Notes under the pieces: model-generated
What the model saw: the letters and a program-made list of their open reading frames with translations, nothing else
The model's database searches: none
What the model was told of the DNA's origin: nothing
Program-made: the position numbers and the translations under genes
Origin: CALISC01 sp963541565
GTDB taxonomy: Bacteria > Bacillota_I > Bacilli_A > Acholeplasmatales > Acholeplasmataceae
Reading direction: 5' to 3'
NCBI GenBank assembly: GCA_963541565.1
Contig: CAUTUJ010000009.1
Span: 1 to 20,053 of the forward strand
Length of the DNA stretch: 20,053 bases
Shown: positions 7,741-15,360 of the stretch, piece after piece
Layout: each line of letters starts with the position of its first letter
Numbering within the stretch: position 1 is the first letter of the stretch

Positions 7741-9045
7741 ATGGAAATTTCAAAAGAACTACTTCAAAAATACAACAAAAGTTTTTTAAAAAACAAACAA
7801 CTTAGTGCAATTAAAAGAGCCCTTGTTCGCTCTAAATTAGCAGACGTTGTCTATGTTCAAGAAAACGAACAACTTGTCAGCACTCATTTTTCGCATTCCA
7901 TCCCTGCTTTAAATATCTCTAACCAAAAACAATCTGGCCGTTGCTGGATGTTTTCAGGTTTAACTTTTTTAAGATATCAAATAGCCAAAAAATTAAAACT
8001 AGAGAGTTTTGAACTTTCTCAGTCTTATCTGCAATACTATGATTTACTAGAAAAAGTAAATTACTTTTTTTCAGTAATTGACAAAAACTTAAGTCTAGAC
8101 CCAGAAGATCGTCGCTTTATGTTTATCAACGAACCCTTAACTGGAGACGGCGGCTACTGGCAATACTTTGTTAACTTAGTTAAAAAATATGGAATTGTGC
8201 CAAAATCTGTACAACCTGAAAACGCACAAACTTCAAATACACACCATATGCAGAGTTTAATTACTTTGATTGCCAAAAAATACGCAGCCGACGCTCAAAG
8301 TAATTTCAAGGCAGGCAAAGTTGAATTAAATAAAGAACTTAGAGAAAAAGCGTTTTTAGATGCTTTTAAAGTTATTTCTAGTTCAATGCCAGCGCCAATT
8401 GAAAAATTTGACTTTGAATACACCGATAAAGACAAAAAATATCACATTGAACGTAATTTAACTCCGCAAACCTTTTTTGAAAAATACGTAGACATTAACT
8501 TAGATGACTACGTGACTGTCTCTTCAGACTGCTCGCGTAACTTTGAGTTTATGCAACCTTATGAACTTGAATACTGCACTAATATGGAAGGTGCGCCTTG
8601 TCAAGTTGAGTTTAACTTGCCAAAACAAAGACTAATTGAACTAACTGTTGCACAACTTAGAGATAACTTACCTGTTTGGTTTGCCTGCGATGTTGGCAAA
8701 GAAAGCGACTCTAAACATTTTGCCAATGAAATGGTTGCTTGGAAAGAAATTTTTGGTCTAGATTTAGAGTACTCAGAAAAAGACAGAATTGAAATGCAAG
8801 AGCTAAGATTAACACACGCCATGGTTTTCACTGGTTTTTCTGAAGTTAAAAAACAAGTTACTAAGTTTAAAGTAGAAAACTCATGGGGCACTGAACCTGG
8901 GTTTTCAGGAATTTATCCAATGTCTGTAAGTTGGTTTAAAAAATACGTTGGCGAAGTTATTATTGACAAAAAATATTTAACCGAAGAAGAAAAACAAGCA
9001 CTTTTAAAGAAACCAGTCTTAAAGCAATACTTTGAATTAAACTAA
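7741..9045 (+). CDS. pepC: C1B cysteine aminopeptidase, bleomycin hydrolase/PepC family
   Basis: A cytoplasmic papain-fold aminopeptidase that trims N-terminal residues from peptides and usually forms a hexameric barrel. The 434-residue length is close to the family's roughly 440-450. The catalytic set is visible: Q62 and C68 in NQKQSGRCWMFS (61-72), H359 in THAMVFTGF, and N380 in VENSWG. There is no signal peptide, as expected. In characterised members the C-terminal tail reaches into the active site and imposes aminopeptidase behaviour; here it ends in YFELN and lacks the usual Ala-rich end, so tail trimming or cleavage range could differ. Only a weak GGA ribosome site precedes the ATG, 2 nt after the small SH3-like gene, which suggests reinitiation or coupling. 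In a compact genome this enzyme likely serves peptide scavenging. Confidence 0.93.
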   Translation: MEISKELLQKYNKSFLKNKQLSAIKRALVRSKLADVVYVQENEQLVSTHFSHSIPALNISNQKQSGRCWMFSGLTFLRYQIAKKLKLESFELSQSYLQYYDLLEKVNYFFSVIDKNLSLDPEDRRFMFINEPLTGDGGYWQYFVNLVKKYGIVPKSVQPENAQTSNTHHMQSLITLIAKKYAADAQSNFKAGKVELNKELREKAFLDAFKVISSSMPAPIEKFDFEYTDKDKKYHIERNLTPQTFFEKYVDINLDDYVTVSSDCSRNFEFMQPYELEYCTNMEGAPCQVEFNLPKQRLIELTVAQLRDNLPVWFACDVGKESDSKHFANEMVAWKEIFGLDLEYSEKDRIEMQELRLTHAMVFTGFSEVKKQVTKFKVENSWGTEPGFSGIYPMSVSWFKKYVGEVIIDKKYLTEEEKQALLKKPVLKQYFELN

Positions 9046-9058
9046 AGTACTAAGTAAA

Positions 9059-9087
9059 TTAAAAGCCCCACATTGTGGGGCTTTTAA
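9059..9087. terminator. bidirectional terminator between pepC and rplS
   Basis: An 11-bp perfect stem (AAAAGCCCCAC at 9061-9071 with GTGGGGCTTTT at 9075-9085) has a 3-nt loop. A-rich and T-rich flanks lie on both sides, so it can end transcripts of the two convergent genes. Confidence 0.9.
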
Positions 9088-9107
9088 AATGATTTAAAAG
9101 TTAAAAA

Positions 9108-9467
9108 CTATTTTCTAACTTCTTTAATACGTGCAGCCTTAGTTGAAAGATTACGGATGTAGTTAAGTTTAGCACGGCGTACTTTTCCGTGTCTGGTAAC
9201 TTCAATTTTGGCAATTAGTGGTGAGTGGATTGGGAAAGTTCTTTCAACTGCAACACCGTAAGAAATTTTTCTAACAGTAAAAGTTTCAGAAACTCCTCTA
9301 CCTTGTCTTTTAATTACCAAACCTTCAAACAACTGGGTTCTGGTACGTTTTTCTTCCTTAATGGTAACGTGTACTTTAACGTTATCACCAGGTCCGAAAC
9401 TAGGAACATCTTGCTTTAAGTAAGATTTTGTTAACTCAGCAAGCAATTGTTGACCTTTTAAACTCAT
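9108..9467 (-). CDS. rplS: 50S ribosomal protein L19
   Basis: L19 lies at the 30S-50S interface of the ribosome. The 119-residue protein fits the family (about 115). Recognisable blocks are FGPGDNVKVHV (24-34), the central FEGLVIKRQGRGVSETFTVR region (about 47-66), YGVAVERTFP, and the basic C-terminus with GKVRRAKLNYIR. A full AGGAGG Shine-Dalgarno (9475-9480) lies 7 nt from the ATG. In most Firmicutes rplS follows rpsP-rimM-trmD; here it stands alone between convergent and divergent genes with its own promoter, so the usual cluster has been broken. A leader of about 80 nt precedes it and may carry regulation. Confidence 0.97.
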   Translation of the reverse strand: MSLKGQQLLAELTKSYLKQDVPSFGPGDNVKVHVTIKEEKRTRTQLFEGLVIKRQGRGVSETFTVRKISYGVAVERTFPIHSPLIAKIEVTRHGKVRRAKLNYIRNLSTKAARIKEVRK

Positions 9468-9549
9468 ATCGGGTCCTCCTTGTAAGATTTTTAAAAGAAT
9501 GTGTTCATGCTATTTTAGATAAATTTTTGAGTTGCAGCGGACCACATAC
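9468..9549 (-). promoter_or_regulatory. rplS 5' leader, possible ribosomal-protein autoregulatory element
   Basis: The predicted untranslated leader is about 80 nt. GGUCC near its 5' end (plus-strand 9539-9543) can pair with GGACC (9472-9476), which overlaps the AGGAGG ribosome site. An L19 leader family is known upstream of rplS in low-GC Gram-positives; membership here is only suggested, because pairing is 5 bp and I cannot test conservation. Confidence 0.3.
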
Positions 9550-9555
9550 CTTTTT

Positions 9556-9584
9556 ATTGTATAAAATTTTTCTAAATATTTCAA
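9556..9584 (-). promoter_or_regulatory. sigma-A-type promoter of rplS
   Basis: On the minus strand TTGAAA (9584-9579), a 17-nt spacer and TACAAT (9561-9556) form a good housekeeping promoter. Transcription is predicted to start near 9549. Confidence 0.65.
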
Positions 9585-9722
9585 CTAATATAACAAAAAA
9601 ACTTCGCTCATGGCCGCGTTTTGTTGTCAATATATAGTGTGGTTTTTTAAAAATTTGTTTTGAAAACTCATATCAGGTTTATCAAGTGTTTCTAACAATT
9701 TTCTTTTATCGTGTTTATGGGC

Positions 9723-9728
9723 TATAAT
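9723..9728 (+). promoter_or_regulatory. -10 box of the small membrane-protein gene
   Basis: A perfect TATAAT lies 23 nt before the ATG at 9752. The -35 at optimal spacing is weak. The rest of the 9585-9722 gap holds no gene that I can see. Confidence 0.5.
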
Positions 9729-9751
9729 TTTTATGTGTTGTGAGGTGCTTA

Positions 9752-10159
9752 ATGCAAGAAATTAAACTACAAAAACTTGAAAGAAGTTTAAAACAAACAA
9801 AAACAGCATTTATTTTATCTATAGTGTTGTTATGCTCATTAGTTTTTATACCGATTTTTGTTATACTGGTATTACCTTTTCTATTAACAAATTTAATTGG
9901 ACTATACGCGTTTACAATGGTTATCTTTTTCATAGGAATAACCGCTATTGGCATTACCTATTTAGTTTTTTACATAATTTCGCTTGTCAACGAGTTTGAC
10001 ATTGAAAAAGTTCACGATATTCTGTTGATTGTTGGTTTCTTTGTTGCAATTGTTGGAATTGTTGGACTATATTTAAAATCTAACTTCTTAAGAGACGAAA
10101 TTACAAAATTAAAAATTCAGCCAAAAGATATAGAAAACAAAGAAACAATTATTCTTTAA
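9752..10159 (+). CDS. small multi-pass membrane protein, unknown function
   Basis: No family recognised. With the ATG at 9752 the protein has 135 residues. A short charged N-terminal helix (about 1-17) is followed by hydrophobic segments at about 18-46, 50-80 and 90-107, then a hydrophilic C-terminal tail of about 28 residues. Three or four transmembrane helices are likely. A GTG at 9740 would add four residues, but it falls within the Shine-Dalgarno region; GAGGTG (9742-9747) sits 4 nt before the ATG, so the ATG is preferred. The gene has its own TATAAT box and a terminator right after its stop, so it is a single-gene unit. It is reminiscent in layout of the four-helix protein at 1680-2267, but I see no clear sequence similarity. 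Confidence 0.62.
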   Translation: MQEIKLQKLERSLKQTKTAFILSIVLLCSLVFIPIFVILVLPFLLTNLIGLYAFTMVIFFIGITAIGITYLVFYIISLVNEFDIEKVHDILLIVGFFVAIVGIVGLYLKSNFLRDEITKLKIQPKDIENKETIIL

Positions 10160-10170
10160 AAAGTTGTTTT

Positions 10171-10212
10171 TTAAAAAAATAGAGTGCTTATTTAAGCACT
10201 CTATTTTTTTTA
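10171..10212. terminator. bidirectional terminator between small membrane gene and folC
   Basis: An 18-bp inverted repeat (10173-10190 with 10193-10210) has GAGTGCTTA/TAAGCACTC at its core and runs of seven A and seven T outside. It serves both convergent genes. On the minus strand its arm encodes the last residues and the TAA stop of folC. Confidence 0.92.
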
Positions 10213-11390
10213 AGTTCAGAAACTATATAGCCAACAAAGTGGATAGAACCTGTAAAAATATAGGTTTTGTTTGTTTTAAAATTAAGTTCAGCAAGCGAAC
10301 TTAAATATTTGATGTTAGGGGTTTTAATTTCTTTAAATGAATAACTGCGAATATCTGGAAAATCTAAATACTTAACTTCTATTTTTTCTTTTAAAAAAAG
10401 TTCAAAAATACCCGCGTAGTCTTTAGGTTTTAACACAGAAAGCACTACACATGGGTTTTTTAGTTTTTTAATTTTAGGAATAATTTGAGAAATTGCTGCT
10501 GGATTGTGAGCACCATCTACTACAATATTTGACTTTAATTTAGCAAATCTAAATGGGATTTTTGTTTTTTTCAAAGTTTTTTGGATTTTTTTAACAGAAA
10601 TATCGGTAAAATTTAGAAAATAAGTTAAAACCAAAGCCAGATTTTGTTTTAAAAAGCCTTCATTGAAATTAGTTTTAAAAATATGTGTTTTGTCGTATAT
10701 GACCTTATTTTCTTTACTGATGTCAAACTTATTAAAATCAGTTAAAAAAACCGGTGAGTGGTTAGTTTCGCCAATTTGTTTAATTTCTTCAAAAAAAGTT
10801 GCATCGTTTGTAAAAAACAACTGATGGTCTTTAAGGGTTGCTATTTTATCTTTAAAAATTTCTTCAAGACTACCGCCCAGTGTTTCAGTGTGGTCAAGTC
10901 CAATGTTGGTCAAAAAAGATGCTTTGTATCTAAAACAGTTTGTGACATCATTTTTTGCACCAATACCGGCTTCAATTACAAGACAATCGCATTTTTGGGC
11001 TTTAAAGTAAATTAAGGCTGTTAAAAAAGTTAGTTCAAAAAAAGAATAGGCTTGAAAAAAACCATCGTATAGTAGGCTAGTTAAAATAGGATATAGTTTT
11101 TTTGCGCTGATTTGTTTAGAGTTGACTTGGATACGCTCACTGAAGTCAATGTAGTGAGGTGAGGTAAAAAGTCCGACTTTTTTGTATTTACGCTCAAAAA
11201 GTTTGGCTAAAAAAATCGCTGTGCTGCCTTTACCGTTAGTGCCAACTACATGGACTTTAAAAGTGTTTTGAAAGTCTAGATTTAAATATTTTAAGGCTTT
11301 TTTGATTCTTGAAATATTTTCGTCTTTTGGATAGCCTGTTCTAATGTAAAGGTGTTTGAGCAAAAGTTTTAATTTATCTTTCAAGTGCAT
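10188..11390 (-). CDS. folC: folylpolyglutamate synthase / dihydrofolate synthase family
   Basis: A Mur-ligase-type ATP-dependent enzyme that adds glutamate to folates (and in bifunctional forms to dihydropteroate). With the ATG at 11390 it has 400 residues, slightly shorter than the usual 420-430. Motifs: P-loop GTNGKGS (50-56), SERIQVN, EAGIGAKNDVTN (about 141-152, where most have GGRxDATN), GLDHTETLG (about 164-172), a Lys in the EIFKDKIA region that fits the carbamylated Lys of the family, and VVDGAHNP. A TTG at 11405 would add five residues, but neither start has a good ribosome site; the ATG is chosen as more usual. Its start lies within the 3' end of valS (17-nt overlap), so expression is coupled. 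No other folate genes are visible, so salvage versus synthesis cannot be told. The valS-folC pair is conserved in Bacilli. Confidence 0.92.
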   Translation of the reverse strand: MHLKDKLKLLLKHLYIRTGYPKDENISRIKKALKYLNLDFQNTFKVHVVGTNGKGSTAIFLAKLFERKYKKVGLFTSPHYIDFSERIQVNSKQISAKKLYPILTSLLYDGFFQAYSFFELTFLTALIYFKAQKCDCLVIEAGIGAKNDVTNCFRYKASFLTNIGLDHTETLGGSLEEIFKDKIATLKDHQLFFTNDATFFEEIKQIGETNHSPVFLTDFNKFDISKENKVIYDKTHIFKTNFNEGFLKQNLALVLTYFLNFTDISVKKIQKTLKKTKIPFRFAKLKSNIVVDGAHNPAAISQIIPKIKKLKNPCVVLSVLKPKDYAGIFELFLKEKIEVKYLDFPDIRSYSFKEIKTPNIKYLSSLAELNFKTNKTYIFTGSIHFVGYIVSELKKNRVLK

Positions 11391-13890
11391 TTTTAACTTT
11401 TTCAAACTCTTTTAAGTATTTTGCGTACTTTTCTTTTTCTGAGTAAATTTTAGCAGCAGGAGCCTTGGCTAAAAACCCGGAATTATTTAAAATTGACTCA
11501 GACCTTTTAATTTCAGCCTCAAGGTATTTAAGTTGTTCTTTTAGTTGTTCTGGATTTTGTTTTTCTGCGTGCACAAAAACCGAGAAATTAGCGTCAATTA
11601 ACTCAGCAGAATCAACAGTGCACGAATCTGCTAAGTTTAGTTCTGCGAGTTTTAAAATTGAACGAATATTTTCAAGGTTTTCAAAAAGTATTGCTTTGGT
11701 TTTTGTGTTTTTAGCAACCAAAGTAACAGACAGGGCATTAGTAATTTTGTTTTCGGCTATATATGAACGCAACATCAAAAGAACTTTTTTAAATATTTCA
11801 AAATCAGTGAAAACAGCCTTGTTTTCCTCTTTCTTAGCCTTTGGCCAGCGAGCACTAATTAAAAGTTCTGAGTTGTACATTGAAAAAATGTTTTCGGTTA
11901 CAAAAGGAACTATAGGATGCAGTAGTTTAAGGATTTGACTAAGCACGTAGACCAAAATTTTGTTAGTGTTTTCTTTAAGGCTATCTGTTCTTTTTTGGAC
12001 TTTTGCAATTTCTAAGTATTCAGATGAAAAGTCTTGCCAGATAAAGTTTTGCAAAACTTTAGCGGCTTCTTGAAATTCGTATTTTTTAAATAAGCGAGTG
12101 TATTTTAAAACTGTTTCGTTTAAACTTGCCAAGATATAGTTATCCGCCAGAGTTTTGGCCGAAACTGCTTTCACAGGTTTTGTAAAGTCACCTAAAATAA
12201 ACCTAGAGATGTTCCAAAGTTTGTTTAAATTATTCCAAGCAGACTCAATTTTGACGCGGTCATATCTAATGTCAGTTCCAGGAGATGATGAAGTTACTAA
12301 GAAATATCTTAAACTGTCTGCTCCAAACTCTTTAATCACGTCAAATGGGTTAATCCCATTATTAAGCGACTTTGACATCTTCTGGCCGTCTGCTGCTCTG
12401 ACAAGTCCATGAATTAAAACTTCTTTAAAAGGATCAGTTTTGGCAATATCTAGACTTTGGAAAATCATTCTTGAAACCCAGAAAAATATTATGTCGTATC
12501 CGGTTACCAGCAGTTGAGTCGGAAAGAAACGCTCAAGGTCGCCTGGTTTTTGCGAAAGACAAGAAAGCGGCCAAAGAGATGAAGAAAACCAAGTGTCAAG
12601 GACATCTTCGTCTTGGTGCCAACCTGCTCCAGGTGACTCAATTTGGGCTTTAATTTCTGTGCCCTTATACCAAACTGGTATACGGTGTCCCCACCAAACT
12701 TGGCGAGAAATACACCAGTCTAGGGTATCTGTCATCCAGTTGATAAAGACTTTTTTAAATCTAGAGGGATAAAACTTAGTTTTAGAACTACGCGCTAGTT
12801 TTGAAAAATAATCCATTTTTAAAAACCATTGTAGCGAAAGTCTAGGTTCAACTACTGTGTCTGTGCGCTCAGAGTAGCCAACTGAGTTAAGATGTTCTTC
12901 GGCTTTAATAAACTGACCTGTTTTTCTTAAATCTAAAAGTAAATTTTCGCGACAAACAAAACGGTCTTGACCTGCGTATTTACCGGCCATCTCGTTTAAT
13001 GTTCCGTCTTCATGCATACAAAGTGGCTTGGCTAGATTGTGCCTTTTGGCAACTTCAAAATCATTTGGGTCGTGTGCAGGAGTTACTTTTACAACACCTG
13101 TTCCAAAGTCTTTTTCTACGTATTCATCTGCAATTATTGGAATTTCTATGTTAGTAGTTGGAATTAAAACAGTTTTGCCAATTAGCGCACGGTATCTTTC
13201 GTCTTTCGGGTTAACCATTAACGCCTGATCTGCAAAACAAGTCTCTGGACGAGTAGTTGCAACCACCACTCCGTCAGTTTCACTTCCTTTAAATAAATAT
13301 TTAATAAAGTAAAGTTTAGACTTACTTTCTTTATGCACAACTTCTATATTTGAAAGTGCAGTTTTTGCCTGAATGTCCCAGTTAATGATTTTGTAGTCTC
13401 GGTAAATTAGACCACGTTCATAAAGTTCAATAAAACGTTTTGCAACGATTTCAGAATGTCCTTTGTCAAGTGTAAAAAGTTCACGAGAATAATCTAAAGA
13501 TAGTCCCATTTTTTGCCATTGACGGCGAATTGTGTCTTCGTGCTCTGTTTTCCAGTCCCAGGCTGCTTTTAAAAACTCAGTTCTGCCGATTTCAAAACGG
13601 TTAGTGCCTTGTTCTTTTAACTTAGCGTCAACTTTAGCCTGAGTTGCAACGCCTGCGTGGTCAGTTCCAGGAAAATAAAGTGTGGCTTTGCCCTGCATTC
13701 GCTGAAAACGAATCACGGCGTCTTGAAGGGTGTTGTCATAAGCATGGCCAATATGTAAAATTCCGGTGATATTTGGCGGCGGGATTACAACAGTAAAACC
13801 TTTGCCTTTTTGGGAAGGTAAAAAAACATTGGCTTTAAGCCAACGCTCATAAATTAAACTATCGTTTGCAAAACTATATTTTTTATCCAT
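11374..13890 (-). CDS. valS: valyl-tRNA synthetase
   Basis: Class Ia synthetase charging tRNA-Val, with editing of Thr. The 838-residue protein shows the HIGH motif (46-49, in ITGILHIGHAYDN), the CP1 editing domain (about 190-345) with TTRPET (212-217) and GTGVVKVTPAHDPND (264-278), DTWFSSSLWP (432-441), and KMSKS (504-508). An anticodon-binding helical domain follows (about 590-700), then a C-terminal coiled-coil arm (about 775-838) that contacts the tRNA elbow. Length is in the shorter part of the usual 850-900 range. Ribosome site is weak (AAGATA). It starts 18 nt after the degV stop, inside an operon. No T-box leader is present, although valS is often T-box controlled in Firmicutes, so amino-acid responsive control here would have to act elsewhere. 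Confidence 0.97.
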   Translation of the reverse strand: MDKKYSFANDSLIYERWLKANVFLPSQKGKGFTVVIPPPNITGILHIGHAYDNTLQDAVIRFQRMQGKATLYFPGTDHAGVATQAKVDAKLKEQGTNRFEIGRTEFLKAAWDWKTEHEDTIRRQWQKMGLSLDYSRELFTLDKGHSEIVAKRFIELYERGLIYRDYKIINWDIQAKTALSNIEVVHKESKSKLYFIKYLFKGSETDGVVVATTRPETCFADQALMVNPKDERYRALIGKTVLIPTTNIEIPIIADEYVEKDFGTGVVKVTPAHDPNDFEVAKRHNLAKPLCMHEDGTLNEMAGKYAGQDRFVCRENLLLDLRKTGQFIKAEEHLNSVGYSERTDTVVEPRLSLQWFLKMDYFSKLARSSKTKFYPSRFKKVFINWMTDTLDWCISRQVWWGHRIPVWYKGTEIKAQIESPGAGWHQDEDVLDTWFSSSLWPLSCLSQKPGDLERFFPTQLLVTGYDIIFFWVSRMIFQSLDIAKTDPFKEVLIHGLVRAADGQKMSKSLNNGINPFDVIKEFGADSLRYFLVTSSSPGTDIRYDRVKIESAWNNLNKLWNISRFILGDFTKPVKAVSAKTLADNYILASLNETVLKYTRLFKKYEFQEAAKVLQNFIWQDFSSEYLEIAKVQKRTDSLKENTNKILVYVLSQILKLLHPIVPFVTENIFSMYNSELLISARWPKAKKEENKAVFTDFEIFKKVLLMLRSYIAENKITNALSVTLVAKNTKTKAILFENLENIRSILKLAELNLADSCTVDSAELIDANFSVFVHAEKQNPEQLKEQLKYLEAEIKRSESILNNSGFLAKAPAAKIYSEKEKYAKYLKEFEKVKNALER

Positions 13891-13908
13891 TTTTATCTTA
13901 TTTTTAAA

Positions 13909-14787
13909 TTAACTTGCTTTTTTGACGTGGTAGCAAATACCTGTGATGTTAGCACCTGAGTGCACACAAATAGTTTTAGTTAAAAACGAGCGAACTGTCT
14001 TGATATCAGGACAATGCTCACTTATTTTGTCTTCTAAATATTTAGCAAAGCGTTCATCGTCAATAGTTGCAATAGCCACAGTTTTTTCGTCAATCTCGCC
14101 TTTTTGGTAGTGTTCAAAAAAAACATTAAACACATTTTCTAGGGCTTTGATATGTGTGCCTATTGACTTTCTTGGTAAAATATCGTTTTGCTCTGAGTGG
14201 AAAATTGGCTTGATTTGCAAAATAGAGCCAATTAGCGACTGCATTCCTGATACTCGGCCACTTCTTTTTAAGTAACTAAGGTCTTTTGAGATAAACTCGA
14301 TAACCATGCCTTTTTTGTATTCATTTAAGAAGTCTAAAAACTCTTCAATTGACTGAACTTGGTCTTTAATTTCAACAGCCTTTTTAATTAGCATAGTTAC
14401 ACCTGAAGCAATTTGCCAGGTGTCTATAAAAAAAGTGCGGTTTTTATATTCAGGCGCTAAGTTCTTTAGGGCAACTTGGAAGTAGTTTAAAGAGGCTGAG
14501 TATCTTGAACCGATACCAAAGTAAACTAAATAGTAGTCGTTTCCTTTTAGTTGACTTTCAATTAGACTCAGAAAAACCTCTGGACTAGGGGCTGCGGTTT
14601 TTGGAACATCTTTAGTTTTAGCTTGATTGACTTTAGCAAAAAACTCAAGTGCATCGTTTTCACCGTTATCTGGAAAAGTTTCTTCGTTGAAAGTAATTTG
14701 GAAAGGAAACTGAAAAATTTCTGCATTTTTTTTAAATTCAGGCGAAATATCTGGGGATGAATCGGTCATGATAATAATTTTTTTCAT
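13909..14787 (-). CDS. DegV family fatty-acid-binding protein
   Basis: A cytoplasmic two-domain protein of the DegV/FakB family, which binds fatty acids; FakB members present them to the kinase FakA. The 292-residue length is typical (about 280). Motifs: TDSSPDI (8-14), the TAAPSP loop (64-69, matching the usual TSQPSP), IDTWQIASG (121-129), DLSYLKRSGRVSG (169-181), LQIKPIF (190-196) and the C-terminal HSGANITGICYH (276-287). The lipid-contacting Ser/Thr of the first loop appears as Ala-Ala-Pro, a small departure. AAGGAG (14796-14801) lies 8 nt before the ATG, and the ATG overlaps the engB stop in ATGA. No FakA gene is visible here. The gene sits between engB and valS, where Bacillus has the hem genes. 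Confidence 0.92.
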   Translation of the reverse strand: MKKIIIMTDSSPDISPEFKKNAEIFQFPFQITFNEETFPDNGENDALEFFAKVNQAKTKDVPKTAAPSPEVFLSLIESQLKGNDYYLVYFGIGSRYSASLNYFQVALKNLAPEYKNRTFFIDTWQIASGVTMLIKKAVEIKDQVQSIEEFLDFLNEYKKGMVIEFISKDLSYLKRSGRVSGMQSLIGSILQIKPIFHSEQNDILPRKSIGTHIKALENVFNVFFEHYQKGEIDEKTVAIATIDDERFAKYLEDKISEHCPDIKTVRSFLTKTICVHSGANITGICYHVKKAS

Positions 14788-15344
14788 GCTGTTTTCTCCT
14801 TAAAATAATTAGTTAAGTGTTCAATTAGTACTTGACTAGAAAAAGCAACTTCGTTATTTACAAAAAACAATTTAGAGTCTGGAAACTGCTTTTGAAATTG
14901 GTTTTTCTTACTAAATACCTTAGACTTTTTTTCTTTGTCTACTTTAGTAAAACAAATTAAAGGGAAAACCCTTTGGCTAAGCAGATATTCATACATCTCT
15001 AAGTCTTTTTGAGTAGGACCTACATAAAAATCTATTAACATCAAAACTAAAGCGTAGTCTTTTGTGCCAATATAAGTTCCAAGTAGACGTGTGAAACTTT
15101 CTTGAGTTTTAAAGTCAACTTTAGCAAACCCGTAGCCAGGTGTGTCAACTAAATAAAACAAGTCTTTATATTTAAAGTAGTTAAGTGCAATAGTCTTGCC
15201 GGGTTTTTGAGAAACTTTTGCAATTTTGCTTTGAAAAAAGTTGTTAATAAAACTAGACTTACCCACGTTACTGCGGCCAAGCAGCAAAACTTCGGGCAAA
15301 TCTGTGGGTTTAGTTTTTAAATCAAATACTGATTTTACAAACAT
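14784..15344 (-). CDS. engB: ribosome biogenesis GTPase EngB (YsxC/YihA)
   Basis: An essential GTPase needed for late assembly of the 50S subunit. The 186-residue length is normal (about 195). G motifs are all present: G1 GRSNVGKS (23-30), G2 Thr in KPGKT (47-51), G3 DTPGYG (67-72), G4 TKVD (133-136) and a G5-like FSS (168-170). It ends in TGA, overlapped by the degV ATG, and begins 16 nt after lon. I see no Shine-Dalgarno before its ATG, so it may rely on coupling with lon. The lon-engB pairing is the same as lonA-ysxC in Bacillus subtilis, which supports orthology. Confidence 0.96.
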   Translation of the reverse strand: MFVKSVFDLKTKPTDLPEVLLLGRSNVGKSSFINNFFQSKIAKVSQKPGKTIALNYFKYKDLFYLVDTPGYGFAKVDFKTQESFTRLLGTYIGTKDYALVLMLIDFYVGPTQKDLEMYEYLLSQRVFPLICFTKVDKEKKSKVFSKKNQFQKQFPDSKLFFVNNEVAFSSQVLIEHLTNYFKEKTA

Positions 15345-15360
15345 TTAACAGAGTTTAGTT

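Noticed and set aside
9740..9751. GTG start for the small membrane protein
   Set aside because: The GTG overlaps the GAGGTG ribosome site of the ATG at 9752.
11391..11405. TTG start for folC
   Set aside because: Possible, but no ribosome site at good spacing; the ATG at 11390 is more usual. This remains uncertain by five codons.
11465..11938. 157-residue open frame on the plus strand opposite valS
   Set aside because: Antisense to the conserved anticodon-binding and coiled-coil regions of ValRS, with shadow-like composition and no promoter.
13891..13908. T-box leader before valS
   Set aside because: Only 18 nt separate degV and valS, too short for a T-box, and there is no such element before the operon.
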